From an uncultured Collinsella sp. (GTDB taxonomy: Bacteria; Actinomycetota; Coriobacteriia; Coriobacteriales; Coriobacteriaceae), in NCBI GenBank assembly GCA_900544645.1, contig UQWG01000030.1:1-22192 (forward strand): a DNA stretch of 22,192 bases, written 5' to 3'. Numbering within the stretch: the stretch's first letter is position 1; the number at the start of each line of letters is the position of its first letter. Under the pieces are notes generated by a model. The model was not told the DNA's origin. It was given only the letters and a program-made list of their open reading frames with translations, and did not search any database. The position numbers were made by a program, and so were the translations under genes. Positions 1 to 7,753 of the stretch are shown in pieces.

Positions 1-55
1 AACCCTGGACCTTGGGATTAAGAGTCCCCTGCTCTACCAACTGAGCTAACGACCC
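1..55 (-). tRNA. tRNA-Lys(CTT), 3' part cut by window edge
   Basis: The minus strand reads a tRNA 5' part: acceptor strand GGGTCGT, D arm GCTC...GAGC, and anticodon loop CTCTTAA with anticodon CTT (codon AAG). The 55 visible bases are identical to the same part of the complete tRNA-Lys at 99-174, so this is a tandem second copy. The T arm and acceptor 3' strand lie outside the window. It is the last visible gene of the His-Lys-Lys transcript. Confidence 0.93.
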
Positions 56-59
56 AAAG

Positions 60-85
60 CTAAAGTCCATTGTGGTGGACTTTAG
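60..85 (-). other. 10-bp hairpin between the two tRNA-Lys genes
   Basis: A perfect 10-bp stem (60-69 with 76-85, arms CTAAAGTCCA/TGGACTTTAG) closes a 6-nt loop in the 43-nt spacer between the two tRNA-Lys copies. No T-run follows it on the minus strand (the next bases are CTTTGGG), so it looks more like an RNA-processing hairpin than a strong terminator. That role is inferred. Confidence 0.5.
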
Positions 86-98
86 AGGAGATATCGTG

Positions 99-174
99 TG
101 GTGGGCCGTCAGGGGTTCGAACCCTGGACCTTGGGATTAAGAGTCCCCTGCTCTACCAACTGAGCTAACGACCC
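99..174 (-). tRNA. tRNA-Lys(CTT), complete, CCA encoded
   Basis: A complete 76-nt tRNA reads on the minus strand. The acceptor stem is GGGTCGT/ACGGCCC with one T·G pair, the T arm is CAGGG-TTCGAAC-CCCTG, and the anticodon loop is CTCTTAA, giving anticodon CTT for Lys AAG codons. The 3' CCA is encoded at 99-101. The outermost anticodon-stem pair (27-43) would be G·A. It lies 22 bases downstream of tRNA-His and upstream of an identical partial copy, most likely in one transcript driven from 301-329. Confidence 0.97.
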
Positions 175-196
175 GATATCAACACGAAGCAAGAAC

Positions 197-274
197 TGGG
201 GTGGGTAAAGGGACTCGAACCCTCGACCTACGGGACCACAACCCGTCGCTCTAGCCAACTGAGCTACACCCACC
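197..274 (-). tRNA. tRNA-His(GTG), CCA encoded
   Basis: The minus strand reads the acceptor stem GTGGGTG/TACCCAC, D arm GCTC...GAGC, anticodon loop TTGTGGT with anticodon GTG, and a T arm with GGTTCGAGTCC. An extra G (position 274) precedes the acceptor stem and faces a C discriminator (position 200). That is the G-1:C73 identity pair characteristic of tRNA-His. CCA is encoded at 197-199. It is the first gene of the tRNA operon. Confidence 0.97.
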
Positions 275-300
275 GTGTCCTGTGCGCTTCGCGCTCGACT

Positions 301-329
301 ATTATTGCAAGGAACGCCACGCGATGCAA
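301..329 (-). promoter_or_regulatory. sigma70-type promoter of the His-Lys-Lys tRNA operon
   Basis: On the minus strand TTGCAT (324-329) and AATAAT (301-306) are separated by 17 bases, about 27 bases upstream of tRNA-His. Position and spacing fit a housekeeping promoter for the tRNA operon. Just upstream (about 337-356) is the AT-rich inverted repeat TTTTCAA-gaat-TTTGAAAA, of unknown role. Confidence 0.7.
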
Positions 330-439
330 GCCCCAATTTTCAAGAATTTTGAAAAGAGTTTTTCGAGCGCGTTTCGAGCAATTCCCACCGGTTCCATAGG
401 AGTAAACTTGCCCCACTGCAAATCCTCGAAAGGACCGGC

Positions 440-1621
440 ATGAAAGAACTCTCCAACCGCACGGCAACATTTACCGATTCGGTCATCCGCCGCATGACAC
501 GCATCTCCAATAAGTACGATGCCGTCAACCTGTCGCAGGGCTTCCCCGACTTCGATCCTCCGGCGCAGCTGCTCAACAGCCTGAGCACCATCGCCGCCGA
601 CCCCAAGCCGCTCTACCACCAGTACTCCATTACCTGGGGCTCCCAGGCCATGCGCGAGGCGCTCGCCGCCAAACAGGAGCACTTTATGGGCATGCCGATC
701 GACCCCAACCAGAATATCGTGGTCACCTGCGGCTCCACCGAGGCCATGATGGCCGCCATGATGACGGTTACGAACCCCGGAGACAAGGTCGTCATCTTCT
801 CGCCGTTCTACGAGAACTACGGCGCTGACACCATTCTCTCGGGTGCCGAGCCCATCTATGTGCCGCTCAACCCGCCCACGTTCGACTTTGACCGCGAGAC
901 GCTCGAGGCAGCCTTCCGCGACAACGACCCCAAGGCCATCGTCCTGTGCAACCCTTCCAACCCTTGCGGCAAGGTCTTTACGCGCGAGGAGCTCACCTTC
1001 ATCGCCGACCTCTGCAAAAAGTACGACGCCTACTGCATTACCGACGAGGTATACGAGCACATCGTCTACGCGCCCCACGAGCACGTCTATATGGCCACGC
1101 TGCCCGGCATGTTCGAGCGAACCATCAGCTGCAGCTCGCTGTCTAAGACGTACTCCATCACCGGTTGGCGCCTGGGCTACACCATCGCCCCGGCCCAGAT
1201 CACCGAGCGTATCAAGAAGGTCCACGACTTTCTCACCGTGGGTGCCGCCGCTCCCCTGCAGGAAGCCGTTGTCACCGCCCTCAACTTCGACGACAGCTAT
1301 TACGATGAGGTCCTCGACCTCTACACCGCCAAACGCGACTTGTTCTGCCAGGGGCTCGATAGCATCGGTCTTGAGCATAACGTGCCGCAGGGCGCCTACT
1401 ACGTCATGATGGACATCTCTGAGTTTGGCTATGACAGCGACCTCGAATTCTGCGAGGACCTCGCATCCAAGGTGGGCGTGGGCGCCGTGCCCGGCTCGAG
1501 CTTCTTCCGCGAGCCCGTCAACCATCTGATTCGTTTCCACTTTGCCAAGCGGGATGAGACGCTTAACGCGGCACTGGAGAACCTCAAGTCGCTACGTGAT
1601 AAAATCAAGCCGCGCGAGTAA
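440..1621 (+). CDS. PLP-dependent aminotransferase, class I/II
   Basis: This 393-residue cytosolic protein is a fold-type I PLP aminotransferase, which transfers an amino group between an amino acid and a 2-oxo acid. Visible family signatures are NLSQGFPDF near residue 30, CGSTEAMMAA (cofactor phosphate region), NPSNPCGKVF, the ITDEVYEH segment with the PLP-contacting Asp, and SSLSKTYSITGWRLGY with the Schiff-base lysine at Lys236. The order and length fit the aspartate/aromatic/kynurenine-type subgroup rather than MalY-type C-S lyases. The substrate cannot be told from sequence alone. The ATG start has AAAGGA 8-12 bases upstream. The gene stands alone, with a terminator at 1648-1692, divergent from the tRNA operon. 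Confidence 0.92.
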   Translation: MKELSNRTATFTDSVIRRMTRISNKYDAVNLSQGFPDFDPPAQLLNSLSTIAADPKPLYHQYSITWGSQAMREALAAKQEHFMGMPIDPNQNIVVTCGSTEAMMAAMMTVTNPGDKVVIFSPFYENYGADTILSGAEPIYVPLNPPTFDFDRETLEAAFRDNDPKAIVLCNPSNPCGKVFTREELTFIADLCKKYDAYCITDEVYEHIVYAPHEHVYMATLPGMFERTISCSSLSKTYSITGWRLGYTIAPAQITERIKKVHDFLTVGAAAPLQEAVVTALNFDDSYYDEVLDLYTAKRDLFCQGLDSIGLEHNVPQGAYYVMMDISEFGYDSDLEFCEDLASKVGVGAVPGSSFFREPVNHLIRFHFAKRDETLNAALENLKSLRDKIKPRE

Positions 1622-1647
1622 GGACGGCCCGGCAACTAAAGCAACCA

Positions 1648-1692
1648 AAGAAGCCCCGCACCGCCCGCCACGTTGCGAGGCTTCTTCTTTTT
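1648..1692 (+). terminator. intrinsic terminator of the aminotransferase gene
   Basis: AAGAAGCC...CGCA pairs with TGCG...GGCTTCTT around a roughly 12-nt loop and is followed by a T-rich run (CTTTTTAT). It begins 27 bases after the aminotransferase stop codon. Confidence 0.8.
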
Positions 1693-1699
1693 ATAGCGC

Positions 1700-1727
1700 T
1701 TTCTTAAATGGTTTAGAGCCCTATACT
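1700..1727 (+). promoter_or_regulatory. probable promoter of the ROK kinase gene
   Basis: A good -10 hexamer, TATACT (1722-1727), sits 38 bases before the kinase start codon. A weak -35, TTTCTT (1700-1705), lies 16 bases upstream. It directly follows the preceding terminator, so the kinase is probably transcribed on its own. Confidence 0.5.
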
Positions 1728-1765
1728 TTAGTCACGGAGCAACTCGTCCCAGAGAGAGGAATACT

Positions 1766-2656
1766 ATGGCAGAACAGCAGCTTATCGGAGCGCTCGAGGC
1801 TGGCGGCACCAAGATGGTCTGCGCCACGGGCTATGCAGACGGTACGGTCCTGGAGCGTGAGCAGATCGCGACCACGACCCCGCAGGAGACCGTTGAGGCC
1901 GTCAATGCATGGTTTGCGAACAAGGGCATCGCCGCGCTGGGCATCGGCGCCTTTGGACCCACCGCAGTCAACCCTGCCTCGCCCCAATACGGCAAGATCC
2001 TGGAGACGCCCAAAACGGCATGGCGCTACTTCGACCTGCTGGGCACCATCCAAAACGAGCTCAATATTCCCTGCGGCTACGACACCGACGTCAACGTTGC
2101 CTGCTTGGGCGAGGTCACCTTTGGTTGCGCCCAGGGCCTCACGGACGTGGTCTACCTGACCATCGGCACCGGTGTGGGCGCCGGCGTGCTCTCGGGCGGT
2201 AAGCTCGTACACGGCATGATGCATCCCGAGGCCGGCCACATCCTGGTCACGCGCGACCCGCGCGACACCATCGGCGAGCATAGCGCCTGCCCCTTCCATG
2301 ACAACTGCCTCGAGGGCCTCATCGCCGGCCCTGGCGTTAAAAAGCGCTGGGATGGCAAGAGCGCCGGAGACATGGCCGATGACCCGGAGGCCATGGACCT
2401 GCTCGCAGGCTATCTGGCACAGGCGCTCATGACCTACACGCTGTGCTACGCACCGCAAAAGATCATCATCGGCGGCGGCGTGGCCGACCACACCCCCATC
2501 GTGCCGCTCGCACGCAAAAAGTGCGCCGAGATGCTCAACGGCTATATCGTCACGCCCGAGGTCAACGACATCGATTCCTATATTGTCAACAACAGCCTCG
2601 AGGGCAAGCAGGGCATCATGGGCTGCCTGGCCCTGGGCGCACAGGCGCTTCAGTAG
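1766..2656 (+). CDS. ROK-family sugar kinase, fructokinase type
   Basis: This 296-residue cytosolic kinase probably phosphorylates fructose to fructose-6-phosphate with ATP. The N-terminus carries the phosphate loop GALEAGGTK (residues 8-16). GIGAFGP (59-65) and TPKTAW match the fructokinase subgroup. The catalytic Asp is D108 in DTDVNVACLGE, and LTIGTGVGAG (131-140) is the second nucleotide-binding motif. HPEAGH (153-158) followed by CPFHDNC (175-181) gives the His/Cys zinc site typical of ROK proteins and of ScrK/YdhR-type fructokinases. Length is normal. The start is ATG with GAGAGGAA just upstream. No sugar transporter or glycosidase is adjacent, so the substrate comes from family likeness only; glucose or mannose remain possible. 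Confidence 0.9.
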   Translation: MAEQQLIGALEAGGTKMVCATGYADGTVLEREQIATTTPQETVEAVNAWFANKGIAALGIGAFGPTAVNPASPQYGKILETPKTAWRYFDLLGTIQNELNIPCGYDTDVNVACLGEVTFGCAQGLTDVVYLTIGTGVGAGVLSGGKLVHGMMHPEAGHILVTRDPRDTIGEHSACPFHDNCLEGLIAGPGVKKRWDGKSAGDMADDPEAMDLLAGYLAQALMTYTLCYAPQKIIIGGGVADHTPIVPLARKKCAEMLNGYIVTPEVNDIDSYIVNNSLEGKQGIMGCLALGAQALQ

Positions 2657-2737
2657 CAGACGCACCCACAGGGCGTGGCGCGCTCGGCAAATCCAACCTA
2701 CGGAACGACGCCACCACGCCTCATATAACCCCTCAAA

Positions 2738-2786
2738 TAAAAAAGGCCGCCTAGGACCAAACAATACGTCCTAGGCGGCTTTTTTG
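2738..2786. terminator. bidirectional terminator between convergent genes
   Basis: A 12-bp perfect stem (GCCGCCTAGGAC, 2746-2757, with 2768-2779) is flanked by an A-run on the left and a T-run on the right, so it works in both directions. It serves the kinase gene (plus) and the VanZ-like gene (minus). The TAG stop codon of the VanZ-like gene (2771-2773) lies inside the stem, so coding sequence runs into the terminator. Confidence 0.9.
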
Positions 2787-3220
2787 GCGCACATCAGCCA
2801 CCGTAAGAGATATCGAAGCACAACGCCCGTTGCCGCTCCACAGCAGTCGATCATCACATCGGTGATCATGCCGGCGCGTCCCGGCACAAAGAGCTGAATC
2901 GTCTCGTCGATCGAGGGAATCAGCAGCAGGAACACCGCCGTGGGCAGCAGCACGTCAAAGGTGCGCCGGCCCTCAAAATCAAAGGCGTGCGTTGCCAGGA
3001 TGCCGAGCACCATATACTCGGTAAAATGCGCGCACTTGCGAACAACAAAGTTGGTCACCCATTCATATGGAAGTCCCACGCCGTGCAGGAAACCGCGGAT
3101 AGCTTCCATGACCGTTAGGCTCAGCGAGCCCGACCCCGAGCCGGGAACCAGCGAATTGCCCCAGATCAAGAGCGCCATCAGGCAGGTAACAACCGCCCAT
3201 TTTCGATTGATCTTAACCAT
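2771..3220 (-). CDS. VanZ-like membrane protein
   Basis: This 149-residue integral membrane protein of the VanZ family has about four hydrophobic segments. They are near residues 8-25, around the RKCAHFTEY motif, around VLLPTAVFLLLIPSIDE, and at the C-terminus. The family signatures RKCAHFTEYMVLG, DETIQLFVPGRAG and TDVMIDCCGAATG are all visible. VanZ proteins are named after a low-level teicoplanin resistance gene. Most genomic members have no known job, and presence here does not imply resistance. It starts 7 bases after the stop of the upstream membrane protein gene, so the two are very likely one transcript. The stop codon sits inside the terminator stem at 2768-2779. Confidence 0.85.
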   Translation of the reverse strand: MVKINRKWAVVTCLMALLIWGNSLVPGSGSGSLSLTVMEAIRGFLHGVGLPYEWVTNFVVRKCAHFTEYMVLGILATHAFDFEGRRTFDVLLPTAVFLLLIPSIDETIQLFVPGRAGMITDVMIDCCGAATGVVLRYLLRWLMCAKKAA

Positions 3221-3227
3221 GCAGAAG

Positions 3228-4628
3228 TTATGCCTCCGCGCGGAGCGGCGCGAAGCTGGCGGTACCGCCCTCGATAACGCTCAGATAGGCACGGCCCGTA
3301 CGCTTGGCGGTAGAGGACTGCAGGCGCTCGATCTCTTCCTCGAGGATCTGATTGACGCGCTCGTGACGACGGTTTTCCATAATGCCGGCGGCAATAGCCT
3401 CGGCCCGCTCGATGCTCTCGCGCGAGATACGGGCGGTATCCTCGGGGAACACAGCGCTGTGACGGCCGACATAGGCGGGGGCAGCAGGCTGAGGGGCAGC
3501 GACGGGAGCGGGCGCTGCAACAGGAGCGGGCTCGTCAATCTCATCCAGAATCGCGGTGGCGGCGGCCCACATGTCCTCGTGGCCCGAGTAATCGGCCATG
3601 GGAACATCAACCTCGAGCGAGGCGTCCGGAAGGTCGCCGGTGTCGATGCGATCTTGGGCATCAATCGATGCGGTGATGGCTGCAGGCTCATCGAGGTCAT
3701 CGAGATCGATGTCCGCGGCACCGGAGATGATAGGCATGCTGGCGAGGTTTGCATTGTACGGCGCAGCCTCAGCCGCCTGCCGCTGGGCAGGAGCGCCCCA
3801 AAGCGAGCTTTCGGCGGCACGGCGGGCGGCAACGGCCTCCTCGTCAGCGGCCATGGCTTCATCAACGTACGAATTGTCGGCAGAAGCGTTCGCGTCCGCC
3901 GAGGTAGCACTGTAGGCGTTATTGGCTGCCGCGTTGGCAACGAGTGCCACGAAAGCCGCCGTGCTGCCCGCAGGGGCGGCCTGGGAACCAGACACGGCGC
4001 GTGCCGCGGCGGCGATGTCGTCGCGATTGAAGGAGCCGGTCTGCCCGCCGTTGGTGAGCTCGTCGATGGCGACTTGATAGACGTCGCGCGAGTGTGCAGG
4101 GTCGCAGCTCACCGGCGAATCGTCGTCGAGCATACTGTCGATCATGGACCAAGCCTCGGCCTCGTCCATAGCATCTGCAGCTCGAGCGATGGTAGGGACA
4201 CCATCATCGGCATGACGGCGCTGGAACGCACCAGTCAGGCCGGAAAGGAATGCCGAGGTAGACTGCTCCGCCTGAGCCTGAGAAGCAGAAGCCGCAGCGT
4301 AAGGAGTCACATCCTGCTGCTGAGCTGGAATCGAGGCGGTCTTGAACTCGCTTTGATGCTGATTGAGATTGGCGGCACCGCCCATGGCATCGGGCTGGAA
4401 CAGACGCTCTTCACGCTGCGCACGGTACTCAGAGATACCCAGCGAGGCGGCATAGATACCCACGCCCGCCACCGCGCCCACGGCGAAGGGAACCGCACCC
4501 GCCACGACCGTCTCGTTCACCGACGAAAACGGCAGCGTCGCGGCATACATAACCACGGGAGCGGCAAGGCCGATCCCGCACGAAAGTCCGGCAAGGACTG
4601 CTCGTTGTGTTGCATCAGAAGAAGCCAT
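3228..4628 (-). CDS. uncharacterised two-helix membrane protein with long Ala/Asp/Glu-rich region
   Basis: I do not recognise this 466-residue protein as a named family. The N-terminus (about residues 8-62) holds two hydrophobic, Ala/Gly/Val-rich segments separated by a short polar stretch, enough for a hairpin in the membrane. A short basic linker (EYRAQREER) follows. The middle, roughly residues 70-400, is low-complexity, rich in Ala, Asp, Glu, Ser and Pro, including an APAPVAAP-type run, and is probably disordered. The last 80 residues look structured: a charged helix (SIERAEAIAAGIMENRRHERVNQILEE, given here only as a landmark around residues 385-425) and then a short tail. I chose ATG at 4626-4628 because GGGGAGA lies just upstream; an in-frame ATG nine codons earlier lacks this. 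It heads an operon with the VanZ-like gene. Confidence 0.75.
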   Translation of the reverse strand: MASSDATQRAVLAGLSCGIGLAAPVVMYAATLPFSSVNETVVAGAVPFAVGAVAGVGIYAASLGISEYRAQREERLFQPDAMGGAANLNQHQSEFKTASIPAQQQDVTPYAAASASQAQAEQSTSAFLSGLTGAFQRRHADDGVPTIARAADAMDEAEAWSMIDSMLDDDSPVSCDPAHSRDVYQVAIDELTNGGQTGSFNRDDIAAAARAVSGSQAAPAGSTAAFVALVANAAANNAYSATSADANASADNSYVDEAMAADEEAVAARRAAESSLWGAPAQRQAAEAAPYNANLASMPIISGAADIDLDDLDEPAAITASIDAQDRIDTGDLPDASLEVDVPMADYSGHEDMWAAATAILDEIDEPAPVAAPAPVAAPQPAAPAYVGRHSAVFPEDTARISRESIERAEAIAAGIMENRRHERVNQILEEEIERLQSSTAKRTGRAYLSVIEGGTASFAPLRAEA

Positions 4629-4764
4629 GAGCTCTCCCCATCTTCCAGCACCCAAATCGCATCATTCAGTTGGCTGCGCGAGAGAAGATGAAGCGGGGCT
4701 ATGCCCCAAAGCAACGGTATATGGTTCGTTTCATCTGCGTTTTCCGTCGCGAAGCTTAAAAGCT

Positions 4765-4793
4765 ATTATGCGAAACCGCCCCGTCGATTGCAA
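4765..4793 (-). promoter_or_regulatory. probable promoter of the 4628-2771 operon
   Basis: On the minus strand TTGCAA (4788-4793) and CATAAT (4765-4770) have a 17-base spacer. The start codon lies about 136 bases downstream, so the mRNA would carry a leader of about 130 nt. It sits after the rho terminator, consistent with independent transcription. Confidence 0.6.
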
Positions 4794-4872
4794 GCGACGA
4801 TGTCGGATTGAAACGGGAAACCTGCTGCTCGTCGGTCTTATGGTTAAAAATAAGCGCGGAGCGGCGATATGG

Positions 4873-4904
4873 AAAAGGGCCGAGGCTCAAAGCCCCGACC
4901 CTTT
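4873..4904 (-). terminator. intrinsic terminator of rho
   Basis: On the minus strand an 11-bp stem (GGGTCGGGGCT with AGCCTCGGCCC, two G·T pairs, 3-nt loop) is followed by TTTT. It starts about 40 bases after the rho stop codon. Confidence 0.85.
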
Positions 4905-4941
4905 ATTGCATTGATGACTATCGCTGGGTGTGGATGACAAC

Positions 4942-7497
4942 CTAGAACGTCTGCTCGTAGTCGCTGTGTTTTTTGGCCGAACGCACCAGGAACTCCTGGT
5001 TGGTGTTGGTGCCCTTAAGACCCTTGATAAACGACGCGGCTGCGCGCTCGGTGTTGTTCATGCCGGCAAGAATGCGACGCAGACCAAAGACAAACGGACG
5101 CATCTGCTCGTCGACCAACAGGTCCTCGTTACGCGTACCGGAGGCAACGGGGTCGATAGCTGGGAAGATACGGCGGTCGGCCAGGTCGCGGTCGAGCTTA
5201 AGCTCCATGTTGCCGGTGCCCTTGAACTCCTCAAAGATGACCTCGTCCATCTTGGAACCAGTGTCGATGAGGGCAGAGGCCAGGATGGTGAGCGAGCCAC
5301 CGTTCTCGATATTACGGGCTGCGCCCAGGAAGCGCTTGGGCGGATACAGGGCCGCCGAATCGACGCCGCCCGAAAGGATGCGGCCTGAGGCGGGCGCCGC
5401 CAAGTTGTAGGCGCGGGCAAGACGCGTGATGGAGTCGAGCACCACCACGACATCGCCGCCCAGCTCCACGATGCGCTTGGCGCGCTCGATGACGAGCTCT
5501 GCCACACGAGTGTGGTTGTCGGCGGGCATATCGAAGGTCGACGCCACAACCTCGCCCTTGATGGAACGCTGCATATCGGTAACCTCTTCGGGGCGCTCGT
5601 CGACGAGCAGGCAGATGAGGTGCACCTCGGGGTTGTTAATCGAGATAGACTGGCAGATCTTCTTGAGGATTGTGGTCTTGCCGGCCTTGGGCGGGGACAC
5701 GATCAGGCCACGCTGACCCTTGCCGATCGGCGACACGATGTCGATGGCGCGACCGGTAATGGAGTCTTTGCCGTGCTCCATGCGCAGCGGCTCGTTGGGA
5801 TAGACCGGGGTGAGGTCGCCGAACTTGGGACGGTTGCGAATCTGCTCGGGGTCCAGACCGTTGACGGTCGTGATTTTGGCGAGGCCGGCGCGCTTGTCGC
5901 CGCCGCGCGAAGGACGCAGCGAGCCCTCGATGACGTCGCCCGTGCGCAGGCGCGCGGAGCGGATGAGGTAGGCGGGCACGAAGGCGTCGTCGTTGGACTT
6001 CATGTAGCCATGGGCATGGATGATACCGGAGCTGTCCGGACGAATCTGCAGGATGCCCTTGATGTCGCGGAAGCCCTCGGCCTTCGCGGCGGTGACGTAG
6101 ATCTCCTCGACGAGCTCGGCTTTCTTCTTGCCGGTCGTCTCGATCTCGAACTCCTTGGCCTTCTCGCGCAGCTCGGCGACCTTCATGGCCGCGAGTTCCT
6201 CACGCGAAAGCGTGGGCTCGGTGGGGGCGGCGTTGCGCTCCTTGTTGCGCTGTTTGCGATCGCGCTGGCGGTTGCGGCGGTCGTTGTTGCGGTCGTCCTT
6301 GCGCTCGTTGCGTTCCTCGTTGCGCTTGTGCTGGCGACGGTTGGAACGAGTGCCGTCTTCGGCCTCGGCGGGCGCGGCAGCATCGGTTGCGGCGGCGTCG
6401 GCATTGACCGCAGCGGCTTCATTGGCCTCGGCGCCAGAATCGACCTGCGCTTCGACATCAGCCTGATGCTCGGACGCCTTGGCCTTAGCGGACTTCTTAC
6501 GACCGCGCTTGGGCTTCTCGGACGCAGGCTGTTCGACGTCTTGGGGCTCGGCGGCATCAGTCGATGCATCGGCGGTCGTCTCGTCGGAATCCTCGGACGC
6601 ACCCTTCTTGGCAGCCTTAGCCTTGGACGTGCGCTTAACAGCAGTGCGACGGCTGCGACCAGGACGGACGTCGGCGGGCTCGGCATCGGCGGGAGCGGCC
6701 TCGGAAGTCGCAGCATCCTGAACGGGTGCATCGGCAGCGGTTGCAGACTCGGCGGTCGCCGCAGCATCCCGAGCAGCTGCAGCTGCGGCTGCGGCCTTCT
6801 CTGCCTCGACGAAGGCCTTGGGCTTGCGACCGCGACGGTGCGGGCGCAAAGCCGGATCGACAACGGGAACTTCGCTGGCCTCGACAGGCGCAGCGGGCTC
6901 AGTTGGCGATGCGCCCTCCCCTGCCGCGGAACGGACCGAAGCCTCAGTGAGCTCGGGGGTTACCTGTTCAGCAACCTGCTCGGCCTTAGCAGCCGTGCGA
7001 CGGCGTGTGCGCGGTGCCGGCTTCTCGGTCGGTTGGTCGGCGGCAGGGGTCTCGGGCACAGACGGGGCTGCAAACTCGGTCAGAGCCGCGGCCTCGCGCT
7101 CGGCAGCACGACGGCGGGCGCGCACCACCTGAGCCTCGCTAATCTGCGCCACCGCACGTGCCTGCGCGACCTCATCGGAAATCGGCGCCGAGGAGTCAGC
7201 TGCAACGGTGCGCTTGGCGCGCGTCGTGCGCGTGGTACGGCGCTTGGGCTTGGTGACCTCCTCGCCGTCAGCAGCAGGCTTGGTCGTGCGGCGCGTACGC
7301 TTGGGCTTTGCCGGAGCAGCCTCCTCACCAGTTGCAGGCACGGCCTTCTCAGCCGCTGCAGGCGTAGGCGTCGAAGCAGCCTTAGGCGTCTCAGGAGCCG
7401 AGGCTTGCGCGGGCGCCGCGACCTGGTCCGACGCAACCGGTGCAGCGGGAGCGGTCTGCGTCGTCGTTATTTCGTTTTCTTGCTGTTGATCAGACAC
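4942..7497 (-). CDS. rho: transcription termination factor Rho with very long N-terminal extension
   Basis: Rho is the hexameric RNA-dependent ATPase/helicase that ends transcription at non-intrinsic sites. At 851 residues it is about twice the length of E. coli Rho (419). Residues 1 to about 429 are an extension rich in Ala, Glu, Lys and Arg, ending in an Arg/Asn-rich stretch (RNNDRRNRQRDRKQRN), probably disordered and RNA-binding. The Rho N-terminal helical domain starts near Leu430 (LSREELAAMKV). The cold-shock-like RNA-binding domain begins near Gly481 (GILQIRPDSSGIIHAHGY). Walker A is SPPKAGKTT with Lys607. LLVDERPEEVTDM follows, and Walker B is VVVLDSITR with Asp688. The Q/R-loop region GGVDSAALYPPKRFLGAARN and DEVIFEEFKGTGNMEL complete a full ATPase core. 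The start is GTG (7495-7497); the Shine-Dalgarno is weak (AAGAAAG/TTGAG). Confidence 0.97.
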   Translation of the reverse strand: MSDQQQENEITTTQTAPAAPVASDQVAAPAQASAPETPKAASTPTPAAAEKAVPATGEEAAPAKPKRTRRTTKPAADGEEVTKPKRRTTRTTRAKRTVAADSSAPISDEVAQARAVAQISEAQVVRARRRAAEREAAALTEFAAPSVPETPAADQPTEKPAPRTRRRTAAKAEQVAEQVTPELTEASVRSAAGEGASPTEPAAPVEASEVPVVDPALRPHRRGRKPKAFVEAEKAAAAAAAARDAAATAESATAADAPVQDAATSEAAPADAEPADVRPGRSRRTAVKRTSKAKAAKKGASEDSDETTADASTDAAEPQDVEQPASEKPKRGRKKSAKAKASEHQADVEAQVDSGAEANEAAAVNADAAATDAAAPAEAEDGTRSNRRQHKRNEERNERKDDRNNDRRNRQRDRKQRNKERNAAPTEPTLSREELAAMKVAELREKAKEFEIETTGKKKAELVEEIYVTAAKAEGFRDIKGILQIRPDSSGIIHAHGYMKSNDDAFVPAYLIRSARLRTGDVIEGSLRPSRGGDKRAGLAKITTVNGLDPEQIRNRPKFGDLTPVYPNEPLRMEHGKDSITGRAIDIVSPIGKGQRGLIVSPPKAGKTTILKKICQSISINNPEVHLICLLVDERPEEVTDMQRSIKGEVVASTFDMPADNHTRVAELVIERAKRIVELGGDVVVVLDSITRLARAYNLAAPASGRILSGGVDSAALYPPKRFLGAARNIENGGSLTILASALIDTGSKMDEVIFEEFKGTGNMELKLDRDLADRRIFPAIDPVASGTRNEDLLVDEQMRPFVFGLRRILAGMNNTERAAASFIKGLKGTNTNQEFLVRSAKKHSDYEQTF

Positions 7498-7641
7498 AGT
7501 GTTTGCTCAACTTTCTTTTCAAGCCCTGTGATCACATGCTCCCTGCATAAACCTTCAGGGCGGCTAAACAGTCTAGCTCCGTCAAATACCGACGGACATC
7601 ATTGATCTGTATCGAGATATTTGCGTCATATACGCAGCGTT
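7498..7641 (-). other. rho leader (5' untranslated region) with small hairpins
   Basis: Between the likely rho promoter and the GTG start lie about 138 transcribed bases with three short stems. They are TGCG...CGCA (near 7620-7635), CCGTC...GACGG (near 7579-7596) and CCCTG...CAGGG (near 7541-7560). Rho genes in other bacteria are often autoregulated in the leader; whether this one is cannot be seen. Confidence 0.35.
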
Positions 7642-7669
7642 AGTGTAACACAACCGCCGCCACCTGCAA
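7642..7669 (-). promoter_or_regulatory. rho: probable rho promoter
   Basis: On the minus strand TTGCAG (7664-7669) and TACACT (7642-7647) have a 16-base spacer. They lie about 145 bases upstream of the GTG start and downstream of the argS terminator. Confidence 0.55.
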
Positions 7670-7753
7670 CTTAGTCATTGGGGACGTTCTTAAACGACTA
7701 GTCAAAAGGGACAATCTTTGGTTTAACACCCACAAATCTGACTGCCTCCGCTA

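Noticed and set aside
2771..3220. Teicoplanin resistance from the VanZ-like protein
   Set aside because: Most VanZ-family proteins are not resistance genes and no vanA-type cluster is present.
5512..7605. Long open frame opposite rho on the plus strand
   Set aside because: It is a mirror of the GC-biased third codon positions of rho: Gly/Leu/Arg-rich translation, no domain, no ribosome-binding site. The same applies to long frames opposite other genes at 302-1540, 1721-2764, 2940-4691, 8015-9898, 11462-12328 and 15746-17785.
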